Positions 47,542 to 58,041 of a stretch of DNA of 64,000 nt are shown one piece after another. Within the stretch, counting starts at the first letter, position 1, and every line of letters starts with the position of its first letter. Position numbers and translations under genes: made by a program. This DNA comes from Chryseobacterium jejuense (GTDB taxonomy: Bacteria; Bacteroidota; Bacteroidia; Flavobacteriales; Weeksellaceae): assembly GCF_900100075.1 (NCBI RefSeq), contig NZ_FNEG01000004.1, positions 124,001-188,000 of the forward strand, read 5' to 3'. Below the pieces are notes generated by a model, which made no database searches, had not been told where the DNA came from, and saw nothing but the letters and a program-made list of their open reading frames with translations.

Positions 47542-50500
47542 ATGAAAAAACAAACCGTCTTTTTCTTCATATTCCTCATTATAGGCAATATGATGATTCT
47601 GGCACAGAACTGCAACATTAATGCAGGCGCCAATGCCGTTATTTGCGGCACATCAGCCAACCTCTCGGGAAGCCCTGGAGGTAGTACGTCAGGGAATCCC
47701 ACCTGGTCATTGGTTTCCAAACCGGCAGGTGCACCCAATCCTATCATCGCAACCCCTTCAACATATGCTACCAACGTCACAGGGATGACTTATCCAGGTA
47801 ATTATGTATTTCAGATTACCCAGAACTGTACTACAGGAACGGCAACTTCACAGGTAACCATTACGGCACCAGGAGAAGTTTCATCCTTTACGGCAGGGCC
47901 AGATATCACAAATATCTCTGCCAGTACTGGTACAGCAACCTTAAATGCAGTAATACCAACGGGGTATACGGCATCGTGGACTTATTACAACCTTTTTAAT
48001 TATGAGAATTACAGTGATATCACGACCACGAATGCAACCATGTCTAATACGACAACAGCAAGCCCTATCCTGACCCTTACAAAGAAAGCCAATCATGATA
48101 TTGATCCGGCTTATCGGGCAGTATTAAGGATAACATCCGTCAACAACCCAAGCTGTTGGTATGAAGATGATGCAATCGTGAGATTCATTCCCAATCCTCA
48201 GATTATTCCATCGGTAACCAACGATAGATGTTATCCATCAACAGATTCCGACCGCTATATAACCTTGAACAGTACTTCCCCTATGTTTGCTACCAGCACA
48301 GCAAACTCTTCAGGTAATCCTGCATTTGGTACTACAATAACCGTGAATCCTATTAGCCAGCCTGTAGGGGGAAATATATCATTTGGGAAATTAAGGAATA
48401 GCCTCCTATTTTTTAATGGTGTAAATACAATAGGAACCTATGTATTTACCATAACCATCACCAATGCTAACGGAACATATACCACTCCCCAGATTACCTA
48501 CAATTATAATGGTATTCAACCGAATAATGTAAGTTTCCTTGATTCTTCATATCCTGAGCAGATGATGAACTACTCGCCAGGTGGAAGTGGAGGAGGCGTA
48601 TATTGCAATATGGTAGGAAAAACAACTCCCATTACCTTTTATTTTAAAATTGACCCTTCAAATCAAGCATCCATAACTACTACAATTAGTAATTCAGGAA
48701 TTACACCTCCTGGAGGAAATCCTACTTTTGTATTGAATGGAACAGGGACAATGAATAGAAATGTCATTGTAACTCCTCCATCTGGAGGATGGAGAGCAGG
48801 GACTTATGTCATTGCACTGTCTACAGGTGATGGGGCATGTAAGAACTCTCAATCCTATTATATCCATATTTCAGATGCAAGCCGTCCAAATGTAACGGTA
48901 CCTACTACTACAGTATGTTATCCTGGATCTGGTTTAGTAACAGCCACTATTCCATTACCTGCTGTATATAAAGGAAATGTAAACACAAGCTATTTCCAGG
49001 CATTTAGTGGCAGATATGATTTTACGCTGATTTCTAAACCTACAGGAGCCTCCAATCCTACCTATGACGCTACCAACCTTAGAACGATTACCAATACTTC
49101 TACTACGATAAGCAATTTGGATAAGCAAGGAGAATATGTATTTAAAATAAAAGCTGTTCCCGATGCAGGAGGTGTAGATTCCAGATTCTTCGATAAGGAA
49201 TATGCTTGCTCAGGAACTTCTTTTGAAGGTACATTCTCTATATTTGTTAGTACACAAGTTGGTTCTAATGCAGGATCCAACCAAATCCTGGGAATAGGAG
49301 CATCACAAGCCAATCTTAACGGAAATAATCCCGGAGTATCATCTACAGGTGTTTGGACTTTGGTATCAAAACCAGCAGGAGCTTCAAATCCTATCATAAC
49401 AAACCCATCTCTATATAATACTGATGTTACGGGGCTTCTAAGTTCTGGAGCATATACTTTCAGATGGACAGTTACTACGGGTACTTGCAGCAGCTTCAGT
49501 GATCTGACAGTGAATGTTTCCGCACCATCTCCGGGAGGGGTTCCTGCCGCTGTCTGGTATAAAGCAGATGCTATTACTTCATCTGATAATACTGCACTCA
49601 ACCAATGGAACGATCAGATGGGAACAGGATATAATCTTGTACAGGCTACTACTACCCTACAGCCTACTTTTTCTAATCTGAATAATCTTGCCAATTTTAA
49701 TCCAACCGTTACTTTTAACTCTACAGGACATACGGTAGGACAAGGAGGTTTCATGGCTGCAGATCCGGGAACTGGAAATGAAATCATAGACCGTACCAAA
49801 GGAAGTATTTATATTGCCGGTAAAATGAACACGCTTGGTGCTGCAGGATTAGCAGGTTTTGATCCAACAATGGATTATCCAGGCTTACATATTTCCAATA
49901 ATGCCACTACAGATAAATTATTGTTCTATACGGCAGGAAGTGGTTATACTACATTATCCACCAATTTATTTGCGGCTAAAAAACCTTTTGTAGCAGGATC
50001 TTCATGGTTGAATGCTGCAGGATCTACAGCGTCAAATCCTTTAGCTAAAGCATGGTTGGATGGTAACGAATCCATTTACAACAATACGCTTAATAATGTA
50101 AATACAGGAAATACAGCCCGTGCTTTTAGAATCGGACGTGATACCAACTGGGGAAGCCATGATGGACAAATGAATGAAGCCATTGTATTTGCCACTCCTC
50201 TTACCGCAACAGAAAAAGCCCGTGTAGATTCTTACCTGGCCGTTAAATGGGGAACAACACTGATGAGTGATTATGTAAATTCCACAAACAGTATTGTATG
50301 GAATACTTCTCCAACCTACCAAAATAATATTTTTGGTATTGCCAGAGACAATCTTTCCACTTTATATCAGAAGCAGTCACGAAGTGAAAATTCTAACCAA
50401 AAACTAATCATAGGAGTTGGAAGTTCATTAGCAAACACAAATGCTGCCAATACAAACAGCTTGACAGAAGGACAATTCCTGATTGCTGGAGATAATGGAC

Positions 50501-53500
50501 TGAAGCAAGAACTGAAAACATTGCTACCTTATACAGCAGGAACCAATGGAGAAGCCAATTTCCGTTTTGAATCCATCTGGAAAGTTCAAAATACAGGAAA
50601 TGTAGGAACTGTAACAATTGCATGGCCTAAAGGGGTTAAAAACATGTATCTGGTTCAGTCTTCTGATGCTACGATTGATGCTACAGACAACTTTACATCA
50701 ATGGCTACAGAAGTTACTGTAAACGGAGTGGTATACAACACTGCCACTGTAACATTAACGAATGGACAGTACTTTACTTTTGCAGGATTCCTGCATGCAC
50801 CAGGAGGAGTTGTTTCTTCTCTTTGGTATCGTGCGGATAAAAAATTAACTCCTGCAGGTGGAGTGGTGACTTCTTGGACAGACTATTCTTCAGGTGCAGT
50901 AACCATCACACCCAACCTAGCGACTACTACATCAGCGCCTACAGCAACAGATGGAACAGGGCTGAATCTGAACTTTAACCCAGGGGTTACATTCGTACCT
51001 GCAAACGCTTTGGGGAACTCATCCCTATTGAATGCTGTTTCCAGCACCAATTATTCAATATATACGAGCACTACACCAATTACCGGATCAGGTTATGACA
51101 GAGTTGTAGGATTGAATTATTCTACGCTTACAGGAGGTAATAAGTATGACAGCCCAGGGATTGCTGCTGTTAATATTAATATGAGGGACAATACATCAGG
51201 TTCCCATATTAATGCTGCTGTATCACCTGTTGCAGCTCAGTATGCGCAACTAAGCAATACAAGCATCGTAAGAAACAGTTTTACCAATAATCAGTTCCAA
51301 AGAGCTCTGAACGGTGCAGCTGTCATTTCTACTATGGCCATGGCCCCAGCCCTTACCACCTGGCCAGACGGAGGAATTGTATTGGGAAGAAATGCGAACG
51401 ATGCCGGAGATGATAACGGTACTGGAATGACCATGTCTGAAACCATCGTTTTTGATAAAGCACTTACAACAAATGAAATCAACAGAGTTGACTCTTACTT
51501 GGCTATAAAAGGAGGTATTACTCTTGATGTTACCAGTACATCAAACTATCTTAGCAGTAATTCCTCTTCTGTATGGACATCCGGAAACAATACAGGATAT
51601 AATAACAATATCTTTGGGATTGCAAATGATAAGCTATCTGATTTGAATCAAATGCAGTCCAGCAGTATCAATCAGGGGCAAAAGCTAATCATCGGAGCAG
51701 GAAGTTCATTGGCTAACACCAATGCTGCCAATACCAATACATTAGCAGATGGACAATTCCTTATCACAGGTGACAATGGTCTTAAACAAATCCTGAACAC
51801 TCCATTAGTATACACAACAGGAGCGAATGGAGAAACTAATCACCGTTTTGAAGCGATCTGGAAGGTTCAGAATACCAATGCTGTAGGAACTGTAACAGTG
51901 GCGTGGCCTAAAGGGGTTAAAAACCTGTATCTGGTACAGTCTCCCAGTTCTGCATTTGATGCAACGTCTACTTTCACCCCAATGACAACGGAAACAACCG
52001 TAAATGGTGTAGTATACAACATAGCCAATGTAACATTAGCTAATGGGCAATATTTTACCTTAGCAGGATATTTATATGCTCCTGGAGGAGTTGTCGGAAC
52101 AGATTTCTGGATCAGATCTGATGATGCAGGAGATATTGCCACTGCATGGAAGGATAATTCCATCAATGCAAATGACATTCCTGCAGTAGGTACATGGACT
52201 CTTTCTTCAGCAGACAGAGACCACAACTTCCATCCATATACTACAGGATACAGTGCTTCGAAGTTATTCTACAATAATGCTTCAGCATTAAATCCAACCA
52301 ATGGAGAATTGCCTAATATCTCTCATTCTATTTTCTCAGCCGTGCGACCTACCACTTCAGGGACAGGACGTATTACAGGAATTGATGATGACGCAACCTA
52401 TGCTTCTGAGCCTGCAACATCAATTGCCAATGGAAAGCCAAGACATTATGAATTTTACAATGTCACAACCTCAACAGATTTTTCAGCTACCTTCAATATC
52501 GGTGTTTCTAATGTATTCTCAACGATAGCAGATAATTCTGTTGCCAATGGTGGAACATCCACTTTTTCAGGAGGAGAAAAAAGATTAGGTTTGAATGGTA
52601 CTTATGAAGCCACTACATTCAATAACACAAATAAATTCCAGATTTTTGGCCGTAACCTAAGGGTTGGACATGCTGGATGGGATGCCGCGGGAGCTTTCCC
52701 TGGAGACATTATGGAGGTTATTTGGTACAAGCGTACATTAACAACCAATGAACAGTCAAGAATCAACTCTTATCTTGCTGTAAAGAATGGAGTTACTCTG
52801 AATGAAAACTATCTTTCTACTAACAGTAATGTGGTATGGGACAGAACCAACAATACCGGATACAATAATAATATCTTTGGTATTGCAAAAGATGAGGTTA
52901 CGGTCTTGAATCAGAAGCAATCTGGTAGTATCAATAATGGTCAAAAGCTTATTATCTCCACTACAGGACTAGCGGATAATAATATGGCCAATACTACTGG
53001 TCTTCCTACTAATCAGCAATTCCTGATGGTTGGAGATAACAACCTGAAACAAGGTCTTAACACTCCATTAGCTTATACTGGTGGTGCTAATGGAAATGTG
53101 AATTATCGTTTTGAAGCAATCTGGAAAGCTCAAAATACAGGAAATGTAGGACAGGTAACTGTTGCATGGCCAAAAGGAATCAAAAACCTGTATTTGATAC
53201 AATCTACAGATGAAACTTTTGATACAACAGATAATTTTACCCCAATGACTACAGAGGTTACCATTAATGGAATAATCTATGAAACAGCTAATGTAGCATT
53301 AAACAATGGGCAGTTTTTCACTTTTGCAGGTTTCGGACTGGCTCCGGGAGGAGTTGTAAACAACCTTTCTTATTGGTACAGAGCTGATAAAGATGCCGTT
53401 AATACGGGAGATGGAACAGATGTTACAGCATGGACGGACCAGTTCTCAGGAACTACATCAGCACAATTAGGAAGCAACGCTCTACCAAAATTCAAGACGG

Positions 53501-55011
53501 GTACTTCCAATTATTTCAACTTCAACCCAGGAGTTAATTTTACAACAGGAACACAAACTCTTGGTAATGTAAATGTCAGAACATTTTCTGAAGACTCTTA
53601 TGATGTGTTTACATTTACTAAAGAAGGTATGACTAGTGGAGGTGCCCATCCTAGTATCTTCAGATCTCTGGTGGATAATGCATTACTTACCGGAGATATA
53701 CGCAGATGGGATGGCTTGGGTATTGTAATGGATAATAGAATAGAAAGGTTTTCCAATACAGGAGGTAATACCGATTATTATGGAACTCCAGCCGGAGCAT
53801 TTTCAACAACCATCCCAAGTATCATGTATCATACATTTACAGCTCTTAGTACCACTAAGGCTCTTAATGGAGCTGCAAATTTTGCAACAACCAACCATAC
53901 AGGTACGGGGGTCCGAAATCTAAATGGAGGACATTTATTCGGAGATTCTCAATTTGGAGGTAATGGTAGTGATAACCGTGGATTCATAGGTAATTTAGGA
54001 GAAACCATTATCTATGGTGCAGGTAATCTTACCACTACTGAACGTAGAAGAGTAGATTCTTATCTTGCGATTAAATATGGAGTTACACTAGGAAGAGTGA
54101 ATACAGACCACTACCTGGCAACAGATGAAACTATCGTATGGAATGGAACGGCCAGTACTCCTTACAACAACAATATCTTTGGAGTTACCAGAGATGATAT
54201 TGAAGTCTTTGAGCAGAAAGTTTCAAAAAGTGTAAACGCAGGAACAATTCTTACCGTTGCCACGATCAGTGATTTTGCTTCTCCCAACCAACTTGCCGCA
54301 AGAACAGGATTTGTAAATGACAAAACCTACTTCCTGATGGGAGATAACAATGTTACAGCAACACCGCTTGTGAACACTACGATTGCCGGAAATATGATGA
54401 AGAGAATCCAGAGAACCTGGTTGTCTCAACGTTCAAATACTCCGGGAGCTTTATACTTCGAAGCTGATCTCTCAGCTTACGGAGCTACTTTCTCCGCAGG
54501 AAATAGTATTCAGATGATTGTAGCAGATGATGCTGCTTTTACAACGAACGTAAAAACAATTGCCGGAATATTTACAGGTGGAAGATGGGTATTCATGAAT
54601 GATTTTAATGCAGATAATGCTTTAAGATACATCACGTTTGCGGAGGGAAAAACCTATTGTTACAAACCTGGGGCTATTGCTACAGCTGGTAATCCTGAAT
54701 TGCCTACAAAAGTGGGAATTACTTCTCTTGGAAGAGCCGGAGCTGGAAGTGCAGACAACTGGCCAATGGTAAGAAAAGGAGGATGGCTTGCAATGGAAGC
54801 AAAAACCAAAGGATTTGTACCAAACAGGGTTAAGTTCAATGCCTCTAATCAACCTGTTGCTGCTGATGGGGTAACTCCTGTTATTACAGCTCCAGTGGAA
54901 GGTATGATGGTATATGACACTACCAACAAATGTATGAAGGTATTCACCCTCAAAGAAGGGGATTCATCTACGGCTTGGCATTGTATATCTACGCAGACAT
55001 GCCCTGATTAA
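47542..55011 (+). CDS. Giant multidomain surface protein (2489 aa)
   Basis: Signal peptide (MKKQTVFFFIFLIIGNMMILAQ). An Ig/PKD-like unit near the start (TWSLVSKPAGAPNPIIATPSTYATNVTGM) recurs at about 580-665. Four long modules follow (from about 664, 1086, 1514 and 1935). Each opens with PGGVxxxxWYRADxxx..W.D and ends with LAVKxGxTL ... WNxxxxxxYNNNIFGIAxD ... GQKLIIG, and resembles the LamG/concanavalin-like units of Bacteroidota adhesins. The last 90 residues carry VEGMMVYDTTNKCMKVF. It has no recognisable T9SS sorting domain, so its export and anchoring route is unclear. Probably adhesion or cell-cell contact. Confidence 0.85.
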   Translation: MKKQTVFFFIFLIIGNMMILAQNCNINAGANAVICGTSANLSGSPGGSTSGNPTWSLVSKPAGAPNPIIATPSTYATNVTGMTYPGNYVFQITQNCTTGTATSQVTITAPGEVSSFTAGPDITNISASTGTATLNAVIPTGYTASWTYYNLFNYENYSDITTTNATMSNTTTASPILTLTKKANHDIDPAYRAVLRITSVNNPSCWYEDDAIVRFIPNPQIIPSVTNDRCYPSTDSDRYITLNSTSPMFATSTANSSGNPAFGTTITVNPISQPVGGNISFGKLRNSLLFFNGVNTIGTYVFTITITNANGTYTTPQITYNYNGIQPNNVSFLDSSYPEQMMNYSPGGSGGGVYCNMVGKTTPITFYFKIDPSNQASITTTISNSGITPPGGNPTFVLNGTGTMNRNVIVTPPSGGWRAGTYVIALSTGDGACKNSQSYYIHISDASRPNVTVPTTTVCYPGSGLVTATIPLPAVYKGNVNTSYFQAFSGRYDFTLISKPTGASNPTYDATNLRTITNTSTTISNLDKQGEYVFKIKAVPDAGGVDSRFFDKEYACSGTSFEGTFSIFVSTQVGSNAGSNQILGIGASQANLNGNNPGVSSTGVWTLVSKPAGASNPIITNPSLYNTDVTGLLSSGAYTFRWTVTTGTCSSFSDLTVNVSAPSPGGVPAAVWYKADAITSSDNTALNQWNDQMGTGYNLVQATTTLQPTFSNLNNLANFNPTVTFNSTGHTVGQGGFMAADPGTGNEIIDRTKGSIYIAGKMNTLGAAGLAGFDPTMDYPGLHISNNATTDKLLFYTAGSGYTTLSTNLFAAKKPFVAGSSWLNAAGSTASNPLAKAWLDGNESIYNNTLNNVNTGNTARAFRIGRDTNWGSHDGQMNEAIVFATPLTATEKARVDSYLAVKWGTTLMSDYVNSTNSIVWNTSPTYQNNIFGIARDNLSTLYQKQSRSENSNQKLIIGVGSSLANTNAANTNSLTEGQFLIAGDNGLKQELKTLLPYTAGTNGEANFRFESIWKVQNTGNVGTVTIAWPKGVKNMYLVQSSDATIDATDNFTSMATEVTVNGVVYNTATVTLTNGQYFTFAGFLHAPGGVVSSLWYRADKKLTPAGGVVTSWTDYSSGAVTITPNLATTTSAPTATDGTGLNLNFNPGVTFVPANALGNSSLLNAVSSTNYSIYTSTTPITGSGYDRVVGLNYSTLTGGNKYDSPGIAAVNINMRDNTSGSHINAAVSPVAAQYAQLSNTSIVRNSFTNNQFQRALNGAAVISTMAMAPALTTWPDGGIVLGRNANDAGDDNGTGMTMSETIVFDKALTTNEINRVDSYLAIKGGITLDVTSTSNYLSSNSSSVWTSGNNTGYNNNIFGIANDKLSDLNQMQSSSINQGQKLIIGAGSSLANTNAANTNTLADGQFLITGDNGLKQILNTPLVYTTGANGETNHRFEAIWKVQNTNAVGTVTVAWPKGVKNLYLVQSPSSAFDATSTFTPMTTETTVNGVVYNIANVTLANGQYFTLAGYLYAPGGVVGTDFWIRSDDAGDIATAWKDNSINANDIPAVGTWTLSSADRDHNFHPYTTGYSASKLFYNNASALNPTNGELPNISHSIFSAVRPTTSGTGRITGIDDDATYASEPATSIANGKPRHYEFYNVTTSTDFSATFNIGVSNVFSTIADNSVANGGTSTFSGGEKRLGLNGTYEATTFNNTNKFQIFGRNLRVGHAGWDAAGAFPGDIMEVIWYKRTLTTNEQSRINSYLAVKNGVTLNENYLSTNSNVVWDRTNNTGYNNNIFGIAKDEVTVLNQKQSGSINNGQKLIISTTGLADNNMANTTGLPTNQQFLMVGDNNLKQGLNTPLAYTGGANGNVNYRFEAIWKAQNTGNVGQVTVAWPKGIKNLYLIQSTDETFDTTDNFTPMTTEVTINGIIYETANVALNNGQFFTFAGFGLAPGGVVNNLSYWYRADKDAVNTGDGTDVTAWTDQFSGTTSAQLGSNALPKFKTGTSNYFNFNPGVNFTTGTQTLGNVNVRTFSEDSYDVFTFTKEGMTSGGAHPSIFRSLVDNALLTGDIRRWDGLGIVMDNRIERFSNTGGNTDYYGTPAGAFSTTIPSIMYHTFTALSTTKALNGAANFATTNHTGTGVRNLNGGHLFGDSQFGGNGSDNRGFIGNLGETIIYGAGNLTTTERRRVDSYLAIKYGVTLGRVNTDHYLATDETIVWNGTASTPYNNNIFGVTRDDIEVFEQKVSKSVNAGTILTVATISDFASPNQLAARTGFVNDKTYFLMGDNNVTATPLVNTTIAGNMMKRIQRTWLSQRSNTPGALYFEADLSAYGATFSAGNSIQMIVADDAAFTTNVKTIAGIFTGGRWVFMNDFNADNALRYITFAEGKTYCYKPGAIATAGNPELPTKVGITSLGRAGAGSADNWPMVRKGGWLAMEAKTKGFVPNRVKFNASNQPVAADGVTPVITAPVEGMMVYDTTNKCMKVFTLKEGDSSTAWHCISTQTCPD

Positions 55012-55030
55012 AAACAAGTTAGTTCATTAA

Positions 55031-55086
55031 TTGATAACCACTTAGCTCCGGGAAGTATTGTACGGAACGGAGCTAAGTCTATCAAT
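55031..55086 (+). terminator. Terminator after the giant surface gene
   Basis: CACTTAGCTCCG pairs with CGGAGCTAAGT, extended outward by TTGATA/TATCAA, starting 20 bp after the stop at 55011. There is no strong T-run. Confidence 0.7.
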
Positions 55087-55233
55087 TTAAAAATAATTGA
55101 TTACAACACTTAGGCATTGAAAACCATATCATGATAAAAAATGGTAGTAAATACCCTATCAACACTATTTTAACAGGAAGGCATTTACAGCATTGTAACA
55201 CCCTTCTCTCTCTTTTTAAAAGAAATACGGCTT

Positions 55234-55656
55234 ATGAATTCAAATTTTAGAAATATTCATATTGGAAAACTCATCCATCTACGGGTTAAAGAAAACAATA
55301 TTGACTTACCCCGTATCTGTAATTTTATCAAATGTACAGAGATTGAAGTCTCCGAAATGTATATGCAGGAAAGCCTATCCACCAATATCTTATTGAGATG
55401 GAGCAAGCTGCTTGAATATGATTTCTTCAGACTCTATTCCCAACATCTGATACTTTACGCTCCTCCTTCTGCCCCAATTCGGGAAGCTGATGTCTCAAAA
55501 CTTCCCCGTTTCAGAAAGAATATCTATACGCGGGAAATGATAGACTTCATTCTGGAACTGGTAGAGAAGCAAGAAAAGACTAAACGACAAGTTACAGATG
55601 AGTATGGTATTCCTTATACTACTTTATGCAAATGGATTGCAAAGAATAATAAATAA
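55234..55656 (+). CDS. Small HTH protein, transposase-like
   Basis: 140 residues. The C-terminal third (MIDFILELVEKQEKTKRQVTDEYGIPYTTLCKWIAKNNK) is a helix-turn-helix of the type found in IS3 family OrfA proteins. The N-terminal part (IHIGKLIHLRVKENNIDLPRICNFIKCTEIEVSEMYMQE) also looks DNA-binding. No OrfB or terminal inverted repeats are present. It looks domesticated or regulatory rather than part of a mobile element. Located directly after the surface cluster. Confidence 0.65.
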   Translation: MNSNFRNIHIGKLIHLRVKENNIDLPRICNFIKCTEIEVSEMYMQESLSTNILLRWSKLLEYDFFRLYSQHLILYAPPSAPIREADVSKLPRFRKNIYTREMIDFILELVEKQEKTKRQVTDEYGIPYTTLCKWIAKNNK

Positions 55657-55731
55657 CAACATCAAGCCGGAAATGAGAAGTTAGCCATATTCACCATTGG
55701 ATAACTTCATCCAGCATTTTAAAATAAAATA

Positions 55732-56058
55732 ATGAAAAAACAGAGTCAACCTAATTATCAAAGAATCTATTCGGATATCATTGAACAGAAATTCCCTTAT
55801 AAGAAAGCAGAATGTGAAACGTTATTGGAAAAAAAAATACTTTCCGCCATGGATATCATGGAACTGAACAACAGAATTTTTGGTACTAAAGATCAAGATT
55901 TCAAAAAAATGAATCAACAACTCCGTTCCTACAATGAATCGGATATTTTATCTATCCTTAATTATCAAAAAAGTCATAAAATGAATAATCTGCAGGTCGC
56001 TGAACATTTTGGACTGAGCAGAAATACGATGACCAAATGGAGAAGAATGTTTCAATAA
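55732..56058 (+). CDS. Small HTH protein, related to the 55234 gene
   Basis: 108 residues. The C-terminal HTH is NNLQVAEHFGLSRNTMTKWRRMF, the same class as the gene 75 bp upstream. The N-terminal half is helical. It probably shares a transcript with the 55234 gene and ends at the hairpin at 56103. It may regulate the surface cluster, but this is inference from position alone. Confidence 0.65.
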   Translation: MKKQSQPNYQRIYSDIIEQKFPYKKAECETLLEKKILSAMDIMELNNRIFGTKDQDFKKMNQQLRSYNESDILSILNYQKSHKMNNLQVAEHFGLSRNTMTKWRRMFQ

Positions 56059-56102
56059 CAGATAGATTATTAATTATTTCATTAAAAATATAATGAAAAA
56101 TC

Positions 56103-56136
56103 ACAAAGGAGCTCTTTTAGGGCTCTTTTGTTTTTT
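56103..56136 (+). terminator. Intrinsic terminator of the HTH pair
   Basis: CAAAGGAGC pairs with GGCTCTTTTG across a TCTTTTA-type loop (one G-U pair in the RNA) followed by a run of six T. About 45 bp after the stop at 56058. Confidence 0.8.
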
Positions 56137-56171
56137 AAAAGTGAATTAGGGTAAAGTATGAAATATAAAAG

Positions 56172-56453
56172 CTAAACTTTAAAAGTATAATTAGCGATAA
56201 AATATCCCATAAAAAAACAGAGTAACAGATAAATACCATTTAGGATCATCAATGTAACGCCCAATTTCGTTTTCCTTGAAGAAATGGCTAATAACAAAGC
56301 TAAAATGACAAGCATTACGATAAAAAGCATAGCGGCTTCCTCCCAGTCATTTTTATGCAATACCTCATCACATTTAATTAATAATACGAGTATAAAAATA
56401 TGGATAAAGGTCGCTAACAGACTTAATTTTGAAGTAGATAAAAATTCTTTCAA
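56172..56453 (-). CDS. Hypothetical small integral membrane protein
   Basis: 93 residues with three hydrophobic helices (about 11-27 SLLATFIHIFILVLLI, 40-57 AAMLFIVMLVILALLLA, 66-88 LGVTLMILNGIYLLLCFFMGYFI). No family recognised. The frame opens with a TTG (MKEFLSTSKLS), because no ATG precedes helix 1, so a TTG start is likely. It lies downstream of the lipoprotein gene at 56536 on the same strand. Confidence 0.6.
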   Translation of the reverse strand: MKEFLSTSKLSLLATFIHIFILVLLIKCDEVLHKNDWEEAAMLFIVMLVILALLLAISSRKTKLGVTLMILNGIYLLLCFFMGYFIANYTFKV

Positions 56454-56535
56454 AGGATAATAGATTGATGATTGGGCTAATATTCAATAATCAAATATAA
56501 TAGAATTTTTTTCAGCACTGCATTTTCTGAGAACA

Positions 56536-57021
56536 TTACTTATATTTCCCACCATACTGTTCCATATCATCAAGAATTTTTTTCCATTCAGGATCATTGT
56601 GGGCATTCATTTTGGAAATATCACCAGCACTTGTGGTTACGATAATCTTGGTATCAATCCCGTCTACAGGCTGTACACTATGCCCTTCCTTTGCCGCTCC
56701 AAACATTTTCAGATCAATTTTATCAACCAGGTTTTTCCAGTCTTCAGGCTTTAATTTTCTATTATATTCCATATTATTCGCTTCATTGGCAGCCATTGTG
56801 CGACTGTAATGAATAGAGTCTTTATCTATGACTGTACTGGAAGAAAATCCCAGTTCTCCGCCTGCAGAAACTACTTTCACTGCTTGTATTGTCGTAGCAG
56901 GTACCATCATATTCTGTTGTGAAGTGCTTTTGTCTTCTTTACAACCCGTAAGAATGAATACGAGTAGAATTATCAGCATATTCATTACCCCTTTTATATT
57001 TGATTTCCCAACATCTTTCAT
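56536..57021 (-). CDS. Hypothetical lipoprotein
   Basis: 161 residues with a lipoprotein signal (MKDVGKSNIKGVMNMLIILLVFILTGC, lipobox ILTGC). The mature part is a small alpha/beta domain (LKPEDWKNLVDKIDLKMFGAAKEG ... GIDTKIIVTTSAGDISKMNAHND). Proteins of this type are common in Flavobacteriia and are unassigned. Divergent neighbour is the membrane protein at 57207, about 185 bp away. Confidence 0.75.
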   Translation of the reverse strand: MKDVGKSNIKGVMNMLIILLVFILTGCKEDKSTSQQNMMVPATTIQAVKVVSAGGELGFSSSTVIDKDSIHYSRTMAANEANNMEYNRKLKPEDWKNLVDKIDLKMFGAAKEGHSVQPVDGIDTKIIVTTSAGDISKMNAHNDPEWKKILDDMEQYGGKYK

Positions 57022-57206
57022 ATGGTATTGATTTTTAAGTATTGCCCTTCAATAGATTATCTGATGAGACTATTCTTTAAAAGTATCATTAAAAATACAG
57101 AACAACAAATAAATGATGCAGGTAGTTACACCAAAAAAATTGAGCACTAAAAGAGTGCCCAATTCAATAGTAATATAGGTAGATCGTTATTAGTTTTGTT
57201 TGTCTT

Positions 57207-57923
57207 TTAAGCCTTGTTGAGTTTCTTTCTAAAGAGAAATAACAGTGAGCTGAAGAATGTAAGATAAGCAATATTGAATATCGCTCCCCCAACCCATCCT
57301 GAGTAAGGTAATGGTAGAAGACCTTTTATTGGAATAATGAATAAAGTCAGTACAAATGGAGTCAGCAAGGCCATCCATCTTGGAAGCAGTGTTTTATTTA
57401 AAAGGATACACACGGCAAATGAAATCCATCCAATCGCTAATACACCAATGGCAGCTCCCCAGGCTATATTAAGCATTTTCATAAACCCTCTGCCCGTTTC
57501 TAAAAGATAAGGATGGGCAACAGGATCTGTATGATAAATTGCTTTATAGATCTCTCCCACATAGAAGAACCCGGCATGACCTAAAGGAGATAAAACCGCA
57601 CCCATCAATAAGATCCAATAGACCGCTACTGAATACCATGCTTTGGTGTCTTTAAAAAACTGGAAAACCAGCCATGTCGCAGGAAGCAGCAAAGGTCCCG
57701 TTAGCGCTCCGATTAAAGCTCCGAACATCAATCCTGGTGTTGAGCCTTCCAACATTAAAGTGGCAAATTCCACATTCACCTGATCGGCATAGGTCTTTGA
57801 GAATAATGGATAATCTGCTGGGTTCGGATCAAATCCCGCGACAAAAACATCACCAATAATCCAGCAGATAGACACCATTATGGCCGCTGCAAAAGACCAA
57901 TTTACTTTACTTGAATATTTCAT
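57207..57923 (-). CDS. Hypothetical multi-spanning membrane protein
   Basis: 238 residues with about six hydrophobic segments (FAAAIMVSICWIIGDVFVAGF, GLMFGALIGALTGPLLLPATWLVF, AVYWILLMGAVLSPLGHAGFF, IGVLAIGWISFAVCILL, FVLTLFIIPIKGLLPL, FNIAYLTFFSSLLFLF). No transporter signature is recognised. It is divergently transcribed from the AraC regulator at 58143, which may control it through the direct repeats at 58063-58117. Confidence 0.75.
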   Translation of the reverse strand: MKYSSKVNWSFAAAIMVSICWIIGDVFVAGFDPNPADYPLFSKTYADQVNVEFATLMLEGSTPGLMFGALIGALTGPLLLPATWLVFQFFKDTKAWYSVAVYWILLMGAVLSPLGHAGFFYVGEIYKAIYHTDPVAHPYLLETGRGFMKMLNIAWGAAIGVLAIGWISFAVCILLNKTLLPRWMALLTPFVLTLFIIPIKGLLPLPYSGWVGGAIFNIAYLTFFSSLLFLFRKKLNKA

Positions 57924-58041
57924 AATTTAAAATCATTTATTACGTTTACTTTCTTCATTATCTCTTTTTTCTCAATATTTTTTATTTCTCTTTGTCCTTA
58001 AAAACAAAAAATATTATTAAGAATCATTCTAAATAAATATC

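Noticed and set aside
49062..49601. Leftward 179-residue frame in the giant surface gene
   Set aside because: Antisense to the repeats of a well-supported secreted protein, with no promoter or recognisable domain.
55234..56058. Intact insertion sequence
   Set aside because: Only HTH-type small proteins are present, with no DDE transposase, no inverted ends and no target duplication.
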